Below, piece by piece: positions 7,336 to 13,411 of a DNA stretch of 13,411 nt (the first letter of the stretch is position 1; each line of letters begins with the position of its first letter). The DNA lies in contig CP070771.1 in the NCBI GenBank assembly GCA_020345785.1, forward strand, positions 4,917,161-4,930,571, written 5' to 3'. A model generated the notes under the pieces. The model was given only the letters and a program-made list of their open reading frames with translations, was not told the origin of the DNA and did not search any database. The position numbers were made by a program, and so were the translations under genes. This stretch comes from Desulfobacterales bacterium (GTDB taxonomy: Bacteria; Desulfobacterota; Desulfobacteria; Desulfobacterales; JAFDCJ01).

Positions 7336-7470
7336 ACCAAAAATAAATTTCTAAAGGAAAAAATATATGTGCCGATAAGTTCATTTGAAAAGTGTTTTAT
7401 TAGATAAATTGGCCTGTCTTTCATAATTCAGGCCGGCTTTTACCGTCAAATTGGAAGGCAATCAACTGGG

Positions 7471-7499
7471 TTGTTTGGAGCGACATATAGTCGCAACAA
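7471..7499 (+). promoter_or_regulatory. Leader hairpin upstream of the coiled-coil membrane protein gene
   Basis: TTGTT (7471-7475) and GCGAC (7480-7484) pair with GTCGCAACAA (7490-7499) around ATATA, with a 4-base bulge TGGA. It ends about 54 bases before the ATG at 7553, so it would be in the 5' leader if transcription starts upstream. No ligand-binding RNA class is recognised. Confidence 0.35.
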
Positions 7500-7552
7500 T
7501 TTTCAGGATTTTCAAATTGCAGCCCGGATTTTTAACAGGGAGGAGATAAGTA

Positions 7553-8539
7553 ATGTACACTAAGAAAGAAGTTGAACAGAACGCTATTACCGATGCGAAG
7601 AATAATATCCCCGGTAGAGATGATCCGAATTTTTCCCAATTCGAGCAGGAGTGCATGGCCATGGCCAATAACGAAGCGCGGCAGGTAATGGCCAAATATG
7701 AACCTCAATTGGAAATTCTCAATGGCAAGCACAAACCCCTTTTAAAGGAGTATCAGCGCATTTCCAAAGACTATGACGCGCACGCGGCCAAAATCGGGCG
7801 CAGTGAACCCAGTGTAGAGCTGTCCAGGGGCAAGTACTATATCTTGATGTCTCTTTTTGTTCTGGGTGAAATTCCCATGAACTCACTGGCTTTCTCGGTG
7901 TTCGGTGAAAGCCAGATATTCACCTGGATCATGGCCCTCGGCGTAGCCGTGGCCATCCCGTGGATCGCTCACGCGATGGGAATCCTCATTAAGAGAGGAT
8001 CCGTACCGTGGTGGAAGAGCGGCATTGGGGTGGGGGCGCTTCTTCTGCTAACCATCGGCGGCCTGCTGGCAATCGGCTATGTCCGCGTCCAGTACCTGGG
8101 TGACCTCAGCACAGCCGGTGCCGTCAGCAGTTTCGGCAGCAGCAAATTTATCGGCGCCGCATTCGTCGGCCTGAACCTGGTTATATTAGCTGCCGCCACG
8201 CTATGCTCGTATTTCGCTCATGACAAAGATCCCCTGCTGGAGCATCTGCATCGCAAAACCAATCAGATCAATAAGGCCATGCGGGCCATCGAGGCGGAGT
8301 ACAATAAAATCGTTGCCGAGCAGGAACAAAAGATCAATCGGATTCATCAGCAAACTCAGGAAAATATTTATTATTATCGTAAAATCAATCAACGCGAACG
8401 CCCTGATCATGAAAAACCCAAGTCGTTTGAACGGGAACATGAGGTGATTCTGTCCTTTGAAAAAGAAGAACACGCCAAGAAAGTCAAAAAAATGCTGGAT
8501 GCCACCACCCAAATGCGTATTCAGGCAACCGGCGAATAG
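7553..8539 (+). CDS. Four-helix membrane protein with flanking coiled coils, unknown function
   Basis: A 328-residue protein whose ATG follows GGGAGGAG at good spacing. The N-terminal 90 residues are charged and helical with a likely coiled coil at about 28-82. Four membrane segments follow at about 94-117, 122-146, 157-178 and 197-221, then a second long coiled coil with acidic and basic heptads at about 228-285 and a charged tail to 328. There is no signal peptide, so both coiled ends are most likely cytoplasmic, with an even number of membrane spans. I do not recognise the family. It may resemble DUF4407-type coiled-coil membrane proteins, but I cannot confirm this. The next gene, 44 bases on, encodes an exported VWA protein, so the two probably form an envelope complex. 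Confidence 0.75.
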   Translation: MYTKKEVEQNAITDAKNNIPGRDDPNFSQFEQECMAMANNEARQVMAKYEPQLEILNGKHKPLLKEYQRISKDYDAHAAKIGRSEPSVELSRGKYYILMSLFVLGEIPMNSLAFSVFGESQIFTWIMALGVAVAIPWIAHAMGILIKRGSVPWWKSGIGVGALLLLTIGGLLAIGYVRVQYLGDLSTAGAVSSFGSSKFIGAAFVGLNLVILAAATLCSYFAHDKDPLLEHLHRKTNQINKAMRAIEAEYNKIVAEQEQKINRIHQQTQENIYYYRKINQRERPDHEKPKSFEREHEVILSFEKEEHAKKVKKMLDATTQMRIQATGE

Positions 8540-8550
8540 TAAGCAATAAC

Positions 8551-8564
8551 TCCCTTTAAAGGGA
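8551..8564. promoter_or_regulatory. Perfect 14-base palindrome between the two operon genes
   Basis: TCCCTTTAAAGGGA is an exact palindrome sitting 12 bases after the first gene's stop and only 3 bases before the ribosome binding site of the second. It could be a binding site or a small mRNA hairpin affecting translation of the VWA gene. It may also be chance. Confidence 0.3.
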
Positions 8565-8567
8565 TTT

Positions 8568-8574
8568 GAGGAGG
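8568..8574 (+). promoter_or_regulatory. Ribosome binding site fixing the VWA start
   Basis: GAGGAGG with a nine-base spacer to the ATG at 8584. A TTG at 8566 in the same frame overlaps this site and cannot use it, so the ATG start is preferred. That start also puts a signal peptide at the very N-terminus. Confidence 0.75.
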
Positions 8575-8583
8575 TACGCCCCA

Positions 8584-9348
8584 ATGAAGCGCTGGAGTCT
8601 AACAATCTTTTGTGTCATTATTTTCAGTAACCTGGTGTTATTGAACTCCGTTGAAGGAAAAAACGACGCCTTGTGGAAATTCAGCAAGGAGAAAAAAGAT
8701 CCGCGGGCAATCGTTGTATTTGTCGATATGTCGGGCAGCACCAACCAGGCCCGGCGGACGGTTTACCGCAGTGCGTTTGAAAAAATCTATCAGAATCTCC
8801 AGCAGGGCGATCGAATCATTGTGGGAACCATCACCGGCCGGTCTTATATCGACTTCAAGCCGGTGGTGGATGCTGAAATTCCCAAACAAAGTATCTGGGT
8901 AAACCGCATTTCTTTTGAACAAAACCTGGTCCAAACGAAAAAAGATATTAAAAATGAAGTGGAGAAACTGCTGTCTCTCAAACGCGGTACGCCGCGGACA
9001 GAGATAATCAATTCCCTGAATATCGCCGATAAGATCTTCCACAACGAGCAGCGCCAGAAAATCCTGATTCTCCTCTCCGACATGGTCCAGGATTCAAAGG
9101 AATACAATTTTGACCGGGTCAAAGTCACGGATGAATACATCACCCGGATCATCAAGGAACGCCAGAAGCAAAACCTTATTCCCAGACTCAATGATGTTAA
9201 AGTTTACGTGGCCGGCGCCAGCGCAGATGATTCAAAAAAATTTCGCTCAATCGAAAAGTTTTGGACCCGTTATTTTGCCGTCTGCGGTGCAGACTTTTCT
9301 TCGCATCGCTACGGCCATTCCCTGATTGAGTTTGAGAAGGAAACCTAG
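8584..9348 (+). CDS. Exported von Willebrand factor A (VWA) domain protein
   Basis: A 254-residue protein. Residues 1-24 form a signal peptide or membrane anchor (basic start, hydrophobic core, then ...NSVEG), so the domain acts outside the cytoplasm. A VWA domain fills the rest: MIDAS metal site D48-x-S50-x-S52 in VFVDMSGST, candidate T139 in GTPRTEI, and D166 in LILLSDM. A charged helix-rich section (about 110-160) lies between. VWA domains bind a divalent metal and partner proteins. The gene overlaps no other, follows the coiled-coil membrane protein by 44 bases and is closed by an intrinsic terminator, so the two form a complete two-gene operon. No AAA+ MoxR-type ATPase, the usual VWA partner, is present. 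Domain call is firm; the role is unknown. Confidence 0.85.
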   Translation: MKRWSLTIFCVIIFSNLVLLNSVEGKNDALWKFSKEKKDPRAIVVFVDMSGSTNQARRTVYRSAFEKIYQNLQQGDRIIVGTITGRSYIDFKPVVDAEIPKQSIWVNRISFEQNLVQTKKDIKNEVEKLLSLKRGTPRTEIINSLNIADKIFHNEQRQKILILLSDMVQDSKEYNFDRVKVTDEYITRIIKERQKQNLIPRLNDVKVYVAGASADDSKKFRSIEKFWTRYFAVCGADFSSHRYGHSLIEFEKET

Positions 9349-9353
9349 ATGGG

Positions 9354-9381
9354 AATGTCGAATGTCGATTGACGAATGACG
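9354..9381. repeat. Heptamer tandem array, four copies (AATGTCG/AATGACG)
   Basis: The 28 bases divide in register into AATGTCG, AATGTCG, ATTGACG and AATGACG. The array begins five bases after the VWA stop codon and precedes the terminator. Confidence 0.65.
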
Positions 9382-9409
9382 AATTAAGGAATTCTATCTA
9401 TTTTAACTA

Positions 9410-9451
9410 AAAGATAAGGGGGCGGTTCATGGTGGGCTGCTCCCCTTTTTT
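9410..9451 (+). terminator. Intrinsic terminator of the membrane protein/VWA operon
   Basis: AAGGGG (starting 9416) pairs with CCCCTT (9442-9447), the stem runs on to a loop rich in G and T, and TTTTTT (9446-9451) follows, with an A-rich stretch before it. It lies about 60 bases after the VWA stop. Confidence 0.75.
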
Positions 9452-9493
9452 CATTTTGTTTAAAGTTGCCGCTCGCCATCCTTATTTTTTCCA

Positions 9494-9521
9494 CAACTAA
9501 CAACCAACAACTTACAACATA
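9494..9521. repeat. Heptamer tandem array, four copies (CAACNNA)
   Basis: The 28 bases divide in register into CAACTAA, CAACCAA, CAACTTA and CAACATA. Only the CAAC start and the final A are constant. Confidence 0.6.
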
Positions 9522-9730
9522 CATTGAGCAAATTTTCCCAATCGGGCTTCCATACCAGTCCAAAACATCCCTGCGAACTTGACTTAAAACACCATTTCGG
9601 CAATACTCGCCCTCATAAATGCCAGAAACCAGTATCCAGGATCACGTAATATTGCCCATAATTTTCATCATTACGGCCTAAATCCAAGAAAACATTTTAT
9701 GCAACACTGGGATTAATTAAGGTAAAAGAT

Positions 9731-10174
9731 ATGAACCTATATGACCCGCTTTGCTACACCGTCAATATTGAGGTAAATCTGCCGGCGCCGCAGGCGTTTG
9801 AGTATTTGTCCGACCCTCAAAAGATCGGCCGCTGGGCGTTAGGCTGTTTTGACACGCAACCGACGCGATATGACGGGCTTTATAAAGGGACATCACTCTT
9901 TGATAGGTCGGAGGCCTGGGTTCGTGTTGAAACGGATTTGGTACGTCTGATCATTGACTACCATGTCGGTGATCCAAATAAGCAGGTACCCCGTATTTCC
10001 ACGCGGGTGATTCCCGGTGAATATTACGGCAAAAACTCCGACCACTGTATTGTGATTATGACGGCGTGGCGCATGGCGGACATGTCCGATCAGCGCTGGC
10101 ATCGTCTGTGTGTCACCCACGATGCAGAAATTCTGTTGATAAAATCGCAGCTTGAACAGCAATCTGAGAAATAA
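9731..10174 (+). CDS. SRPBCC (Bet v1/START-like) superfamily protein
   Basis: A 147-residue protein of the length of a single-domain SRPBCC protein. The opening strand YTVNIEVNLPAPQAFEYLSDPQKIGRWALG (about residues 9-38) is the family's usual beginning: a beta-strand followed by the P-x-x-x-x-F helix pair that reads as PAPQAFEYL and the DP-x-x-IGRWA helix. These folds make a cavity that binds hydrophobic ligands or catalyses cyclase or dehydratase reactions; nothing here tells the ligand. Strand-rich middle and a C-terminal helix (about 128-145) fit the fold. A weak AAGG lies before the ATG. It stands alone, with the TRAP operon facing it from the other side. Confidence 0.7.
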   Translation: MNLYDPLCYTVNIEVNLPAPQAFEYLSDPQKIGRWALGCFDTQPTRYDGLYKGTSLFDRSEAWVRVETDLVRLIIDYHVGDPNKQVPRISTRVIPGEYYGKNSDHCIVIMTAWRMADMSDQRWHRLCVTHDAEILLIKSQLEQQSEK

Positions 10175-10220
10175 TGAATGGATTCGGTTATATTCTCTTA
10201 TTTTTTGACAGGACGATTTA

Positions 10221-10306
10221 ATCACGAAAGCATCCCGCCGCGACGGGAAAAACACGAAAAAAGCCAAGATATATTTTGTGCTTTCTAAATTTCGTGTTTT
10301 CGTGAT
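10221..10306. repeat. Inverted repeat with a small hairpin inserted in one arm
   Basis: The right arm (10290-10306, TTTCGTGTTTTCGTGAT) is the reverse complement of ATCACGAAA plus ACACGAAA. In the left arm these two pieces sit at 10221-10229 and 10252-10259, separated by a 22-base insert (10230-10251) that contains its own stem, TCCCG (10233-10237) with CGGGA (10244-10248). The intact arm is two near-copies of an octamer CACGAAAA. It occupies most of the spacer between the SRPBCC gene and the end of the TRAP operon, and could act as a terminator for both. Confidence 0.6.
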
Positions 10307-10364
10307 GAAAATATTTTTACTTAAAACCCAATGAAGTCAAATTTGGGACCTTAGCCGGATCCAT

Positions 10365-11654
10365 TCACAAAAGGCCTAAAAGACGCGGCAGGGTCATGGT
10401 TATCGCCGGGATATATGTCACCAATGCCAGGGTGAAAATTGAGGCCAGCAAAAACGGCCATACAGCCACCACCACCCTGCCGAAGGAATCATGGGAAATA
10501 TCTGCGGCGGCAAAAAGACAGACGGCCAGCGGCGGTGTCAGCAGCCCGATGTTCAAATTGACAATCATCAATACACCGAAATGAACCGGATCCATGCCGA
10601 TCTCCATTGCCAGCGGCGTCAGCATCGGCGCGAAAAGAATAATTGAAGCCGACGGGTCCAGCCACATCCCCAGCAGGATTAAAAATAGATTGATCAGGAT
10701 CAGCAGGATATACTTATTTTTACTTGCCGAGTAAAACAGACCCTTGATCTTTTCAGGAACATTTTCTATTCCAAAAACCCACGCCAGGATCGAGCCGCAT
10801 CCGACGATTAAGAGCAATTTGGCCGAAAAGATAAATGCCGTGCGAAAAATTGCGCCGTAATCCCGCCATTTCAGGCTGCGATAAAAAAGGGAGGCAACCA
10901 CAAAGGCGTAAAGCACCGCCATGCCGGCAGCTTCGGTCGGGGTGAATACGCCCGACAGGATGCCAAAGATGATGATCGCCGGCATCATGAGCGGAACCAG
11001 CGCATCTTTGGTGCCGCGCGCAAGTTTTCCGGCTGTCAGGGGTATTTCAACTTTCGGGTAATCGCGCCGCTTGGCAAGGAAGACCACGATCGCCATCTGG
11101 GACAATCCCATCAGAATGCCGGGTATGATGGCCGCCGCAAACAAGGCGCCGATGGAGACCGACGTCACCGCCCCGTAGATGACAATGATCATAGACGGCG
11201 GAATAATGGGACCTATGATGGACGAGGAGGCGGTGACCGCGGCTGAAAATGGTCCGTCATATCCCTGCTTTTTCATGGCCGGTATGAAAATGGATCCTAA
11301 AGCAGCAATATCACCCAGGGCCACTCCCGTAATTCCGGCAAAAAGCATGGAGGCTAAAATATTGACATGCGCTAACCCCCCGCGCCACCGCCCGGCCACC
11401 AGATTCGCGAAGTCTACAATTCGATCCGCAATTTTGCCCCGGGTCATAATTTCGCCGGCCAGGATAAAAAAGGGAATACACATGAGAACAAAGGAATCCA
11501 TCCCCGCGAATAGTTTTTGAGGGGCCATATCTAAAAAGGAGGCCTGGGAAGAGAACAGTAAATAAAGCGAGGCTGAAAACCCCATCACAAATGCAACGGG
11601 CATTCCGGCAATCAGCAATACCACAAAGATCAGGATCATCCACCCCAGGGACAT
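10365..11654 (-). CDS. dctM: TRAP transporter large permease, DctM subunit
   Basis: A 429-residue integral membrane protein, the standard length for DctM, with about twelve hydrophobic segments across the whole chain. The opening GWMILIFVVLLIAGMPVAFVMG, the FAGMDSFVLMCIPFFILAGEIM block, the GGLAHVNILASMLFAGITG block, the SSIIGPIIPPSMIIVIYG segment and the late GLLTPPLAVCLF motif are all typical. It forms the sodium-driven import channel together with DctQ. The ATG at 11654 is chosen over a TTG at 11663 because AGGAG lies nine bases before it. The gene follows dctQ by 43 bases. Confidence 0.95.
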   Translation of the reverse strand: MSLGWMILIFVVLLIAGMPVAFVMGFSASLYLLFSSQASFLDMAPQKLFAGMDSFVLMCIPFFILAGEIMTRGKIADRIVDFANLVAGRWRGGLAHVNILASMLFAGITGVALGDIAALGSIFIPAMKKQGYDGPFSAAVTASSSIIGPIIPPSMIIVIYGAVTSVSIGALFAAAIIPGILMGLSQMAIVVFLAKRRDYPKVEIPLTAGKLARGTKDALVPLMMPAIIIFGILSGVFTPTEAAGMAVLYAFVVASLFYRSLKWRDYGAIFRTAFIFSAKLLLIVGCGSILAWVFGIENVPEKIKGLFYSASKNKYILLILINLFLILLGMWLDPSASIILFAPMLTPLAMEIGMDPVHFGVLMIVNLNIGLLTPPLAVCLFAAADISHDSFGRVVVAVWPFLLASIFTLALVTYIPAITMTLPRLLGLL

Positions 11655-11663
11655 CTCACTCAA

Positions 11664-11668
11664 CTCCT
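11664..11668 (-). promoter_or_regulatory. Ribosome binding site fixing the dctM start
   Basis: Minus-strand AGGAG nine bases before the ATG at 11654. The in-frame TTG at 11663 directly abuts it and would leave no spacing. Confidence 0.7.
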
Positions 11669-11697
11669 ATTCGTATCCGGCAGCACAATGTCGGCAG

Positions 11698-12234
11698 CTA
11701 GAATTGCTTTTCTTCCGGCGGATGCTTGTCCTCTTCCAGCAGCTTATCTTTTGACCAGACAATCGATTGATAGACATCGCGACCCAAACCCTTGAGCGTG
11801 TAAAGGATGATCAAAAGCGCGCCGACCGGGATGGCCAACGTCGGCCAAAGCATACTGACTCTTAATCCCGAGCTTTCAAATAGCCGGTTAAAGGCGGCGA
11901 CGTTAATACCTTTGACGAAAATGATGATCAAAAAAGTCAGGGTGCAAAGCCGAAAAAAGACTTCCATCAAGCGCCTCCCGCGCGGACCGGCCAGCAGGGG
12001 GAAAAAATCTATCCGGATATGTTCACCCAACGCCTCAACCCTTGCGGCACCGATCATTACCATCCAGATCATCAGGTATCGCACCAGTTCTTCCGCCCAC
12101 ACAAAAGAATGGTTAAACAAATATCTTGCAAAAACCTGCACCACGACGACAACGCACATCACAACCAGCAGCAGCCTGCAAATGTTCGTCTCGATATTTT
12201 CAAGATAACCAAGTATACGATGCAATGATTTCAT
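11698..12234 (-). CDS. dctQ: TRAP transporter small permease, DctQ subunit
   Basis: A 178-residue protein with four membrane segments at about 19-41, 49-69, 90-112 and 127-148, the usual DctQ topology. The VFARYLFNHSFVWAEELVRYLMIW segment (about 34-57) is the family signature. It joins DctM to form the membrane part of the transporter. Its ATG shares four bases (ATGA) with the dctP stop codon, so translation is probably coupled. After residue 150 the tail is charged and cytoplasmic. Confidence 0.92.
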   Translation of the reverse strand: MKSLHRILGYLENIETNICRLLLVVMCVVVVVQVFARYLFNHSFVWAEELVRYLMIWMVMIGAARVEALGEHIRIDFFPLLAGPRGRRLMEVFFRLCTLTFLIIIFVKGINVAAFNRLFESSGLRVSMLWPTLAIPVGALLIILYTLKGLGRDVYQSIVWSKDKLLEEDKHPPEEKQF

Positions 12235-13253
12235 TTGGCGCTTTCAGCGGCTTGAAGCATGCCGTCCACCCAATTGCCGGCAACTTCTTTGCGCAGCCAC
12301 TCCCGCACAGGAGCCTGGGCCTTATCAATGAAGAGCTTACGTTCAGCTTCGGTTAGTTTGTAAACTTCCATACCGTTCTTTACCAAAGCGTCCACGGCCA
12401 TGTGATCGGTATAGCGCGACACGCCGCGGTTGACGGCAAGCGCCACCTGCTGGGCATTCTCGACGACCTGCTGGAGGTCTTGGGGCAGGCTTTGAAAAAA
12501 TTTGTCATTGATGATCATGGAGGAGACGGCATAGACATGGTTGTCGATGGTGACATATTTCTGAACCTGGTAATATTTGAACAAACTGACCAGCGACACA
12601 GCATTGTTCTGGCCGTCCACGGTTTTATTTTTCAGGGCACCGTACAATTCACCGAAGCTGATCGGCGTCGGCGAACCTCCGAGGGATGATACCAGCTCCT
12701 GAAAGACAGGCGACGGCATGACCCTTACTTTTAAACCGTTCATGTCCTCAGGCGTTTTGATGGGCTTTTTGGAGTTCGTCCACTGTTTAAACCCGCCGGA
12801 TTCCCACCAGTGCAAAACCCTGAGTCCGGTCTTTTCAAGAAGCTGTTCGTTGAGCTTTTGCACAAAGGGGCCGTCATAGACGCGCCAGGCCTGATATTCG
12901 TCTTCAAATAAATAGGGAATCGAAAAAACCTGGACCGGTTTGAATACTTGCGCCAGGGGACCTTCGGCCGTGTCGGCGCCTTGAATCTGCCCCATCATTA
13001 CCTGCTTTAGGCGATCGGCCGGACTTCCCAGCGCGCCCCCCCAGATCAGCTCCACCTGAATGCGGCCATTGGATTTTCGTTCGACTTCGTACTTAAAATA
13101 ATTGTAATGCGTGGCCCAAAAGCTGGGATTCAAATCCGGCGCCGCAAGTCCGAATTTCATCACAAAAGGTTCCGCCGCTGCTGCCGGTGGGCAGAAATTC
13201 GACAGGACGAATAAGCCTATTAAAACGATGACTGCAAATTTAACTGCTTTCAT
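12231..13253 (-). CDS. dctP: TRAP transporter solute-binding protein, DctP subunit
   Basis: A 340-residue periplasmic binding protein. Residues 1-27 form a signal peptide with likely cleavage after the AAAA run. Family features: WGGALGSPADRLKQVMMGQIQ (70-91), IPYLFED (112-118), GLKVRVMPSP with R177 (the conserved Arg that binds substrate carboxylate), SFGELYGALKNKTVDGQNN (199-217) with the usual late Asn, and a helical C-terminus. It is the first gene of the operon with AAAGGAGGAA before the ATG. The substrate is probably a carboxylic acid; which one cannot be told from sequence. Confidence 0.95.
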   Translation of the reverse strand: MKAVKFAVIVLIGLFVLSNFCPPAAAAEPFVMKFGLAAPDLNPSFWATHYNYFKYEVERKSNGRIQVELIWGGALGSPADRLKQVMMGQIQGADTAEGPLAQVFKPVQVFSIPYLFEDEYQAWRVYDGPFVQKLNEQLLEKTGLRVLHWWESGGFKQWTNSKKPIKTPEDMNGLKVRVMPSPVFQELVSSLGGSPTPISFGELYGALKNKTVDGQNNAVSLVSLFKYYQVQKYVTIDNHVYAVSSMIINDKFFQSLPQDLQQVVENAQQVALAVNRGVSRYTDHMAVDALVKNGMEVYKLTEAERKLFIDKAQAPVREWLRKEVAGNWVDGMLQAAESAK

Positions 13254-13411
13254 TGTGTTCCTCCTTTCTAGTTCTACCTCATTTAACCTAACATTGAAAA
13301 CCTATTCCTCTGGGATAGGTCAGAGCGATTTTGCTGTGCCGCAAAAATTTCCCGTGGAATGATGGAACACTGGAATGTTGGAGTACTGGGTTTGGCGGAA
13401 TGAGATCTGTT
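13254..13411 (-). promoter_or_regulatory. Upstream region of the TRAP operon with a 19-base inverted repeat
   Basis: Minus-strand leader of dctP. CCTATTCC (13301-13308) and GGGATAGG (13312-13319) form an 8-bp stem with one wobble pair around TCT, about 50 bases before the ATG. This may be an operator for a regulator of the transporter or a leader hairpin. No convincing -35/-10 or sigma-54 promoter could be assigned. Confidence 0.4.
13355..13386. repeat. Octamer tandem array, four copies (TGGARYRY-like)
   Basis: The 32 bases divide in register into TGGAATGA, TGGAACAC, TGGAATGT and TGGAGTAC, and a fifth unit starts with TGGG. It lies about 100 bases upstream of the dctP start. Confidence 0.6.

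Larger units (their letters stand above)
7077..7552. other. AT-rich divergent spacer with likely promoters for both flanking genes
   Basis: This 476-base region separates the divergently transcribed aminotransferase and membrane protein genes, so it must hold the promoters of both. I could not assign -35 and -10 boxes with confidence. It contains a small hairpin CTCCCA/TGGGAG (7243-7256), a heptamer array (7315-7335), a GGCCTG/CAGGCC inverted repeat (7411-7416 and 7429-7434) and a leader hairpin at 7471-7499. No open frame has gene-like features. Confidence 0.6.
9349..9730. other. Spacer of about 380 bases with repeats and terminator, no gene
   Basis: It holds two heptamer arrays (9354-9381 and 9494-9521) and the terminator, then about 200 bases with no clear structure up to the SRPBCC gene. 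No open frame here has a ribosome binding site or coding features. Confidence 0.6.

Noticed and set aside
7411..7434. GGCCTG/CAGGCC inverted repeat as a terminator
   Set aside because: The loop is 12 bases, the stem only 6, and a proper T-run is lacking. It also lies in a divergent spacer where no transcript should end.
9354..9521. Short repeats after the VWA gene as a CRISPR array
   Set aside because: Units are 7 bases with no spacers between them, so they are tandem repeats and not CRISPR. No cas gene is present.
13320..13345. Possible sigma-54 promoter for the TRAP operon (minus-strand GGCAC...GC)
   Set aside because: The GG and GC elements are 12 bases apart instead of the required 10, and the first box is CGGCAC, not TGGCAC.

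Overview
The window reads as a stretch of chromosome from an anaerobic, probably environmental Gram-negative bacterium. The best guess is a member of the Desulfobacterota (former Deltaproteobacteria). This rests on general feel only: a complete TRAP transporter operon, many short unlinked operons, a class III aminotransferase, and long intergenic spacers full of short repeats and hairpins. There is no rRNA, tRNA, phage, transposase or CRISPR array to fix the taxonomy or mark a mobile island.

Layout from left to right. (1) Positions 2-1423 hold the 3' part of a penicillin-acylase-family (peptidase S45) gene that runs off the left edge. (2) A 760-base spacer contains a structured 81-base imperfect hairpin, a perfect 21-bp inverted repeat and a GC-rich hairpin. 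It leads to a small DUF5658-like membrane protein with arginine-rich DRR motifs. (3) A 437-residue protein has motifs resembling archaeo-eukaryotic primase/polymerase (AEP) catalytic motifs and no replication gene beside it. (4) A minus-strand set follows: a glutamate-1-semialdehyde-aminomutase-like class III aminotransferase, then, across a repeat-rich spacer, a two-gene unit of a single-domain response regulator with an aromatic C-terminal tail and a DUF1989/urea-carboxylase-associated protein. (5) On the plus strand is a two-gene operon: a four-helix membrane protein with cytoplasmic coiled coils, and an exported von Willebrand factor A (VWA) protein with an intact metal-binding site, closed by an intrinsic terminator. 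(6) A stand-alone SRPBCC (Bet v1-like) protein. (7) A minus-strand TRAP transporter operon, dctP-dctQ-dctM, complete and tightly coupled.

The genes do not form one pathway. The clear functional units are the TRAP carboxylate-type uptake system, the membrane protein plus VWA pair (function unknown), and the response regulator plus DUF1989 pair. Three of the calls move the start codon to a downstream ATG with a well-spaced ribosome binding site.

The most unusual non-coding signal is a series of distinct short tandem arrays with 7- or 8-base units, usually four copies (about 28-32 bases). Each has its own unit sequence and all lie in intergenic spacers. They resemble the heptameric STRR repeats described in cyanobacteria. 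The two most promising protein leads are the orphan primase-like protein and the coiled-coil membrane protein/VWA pair.
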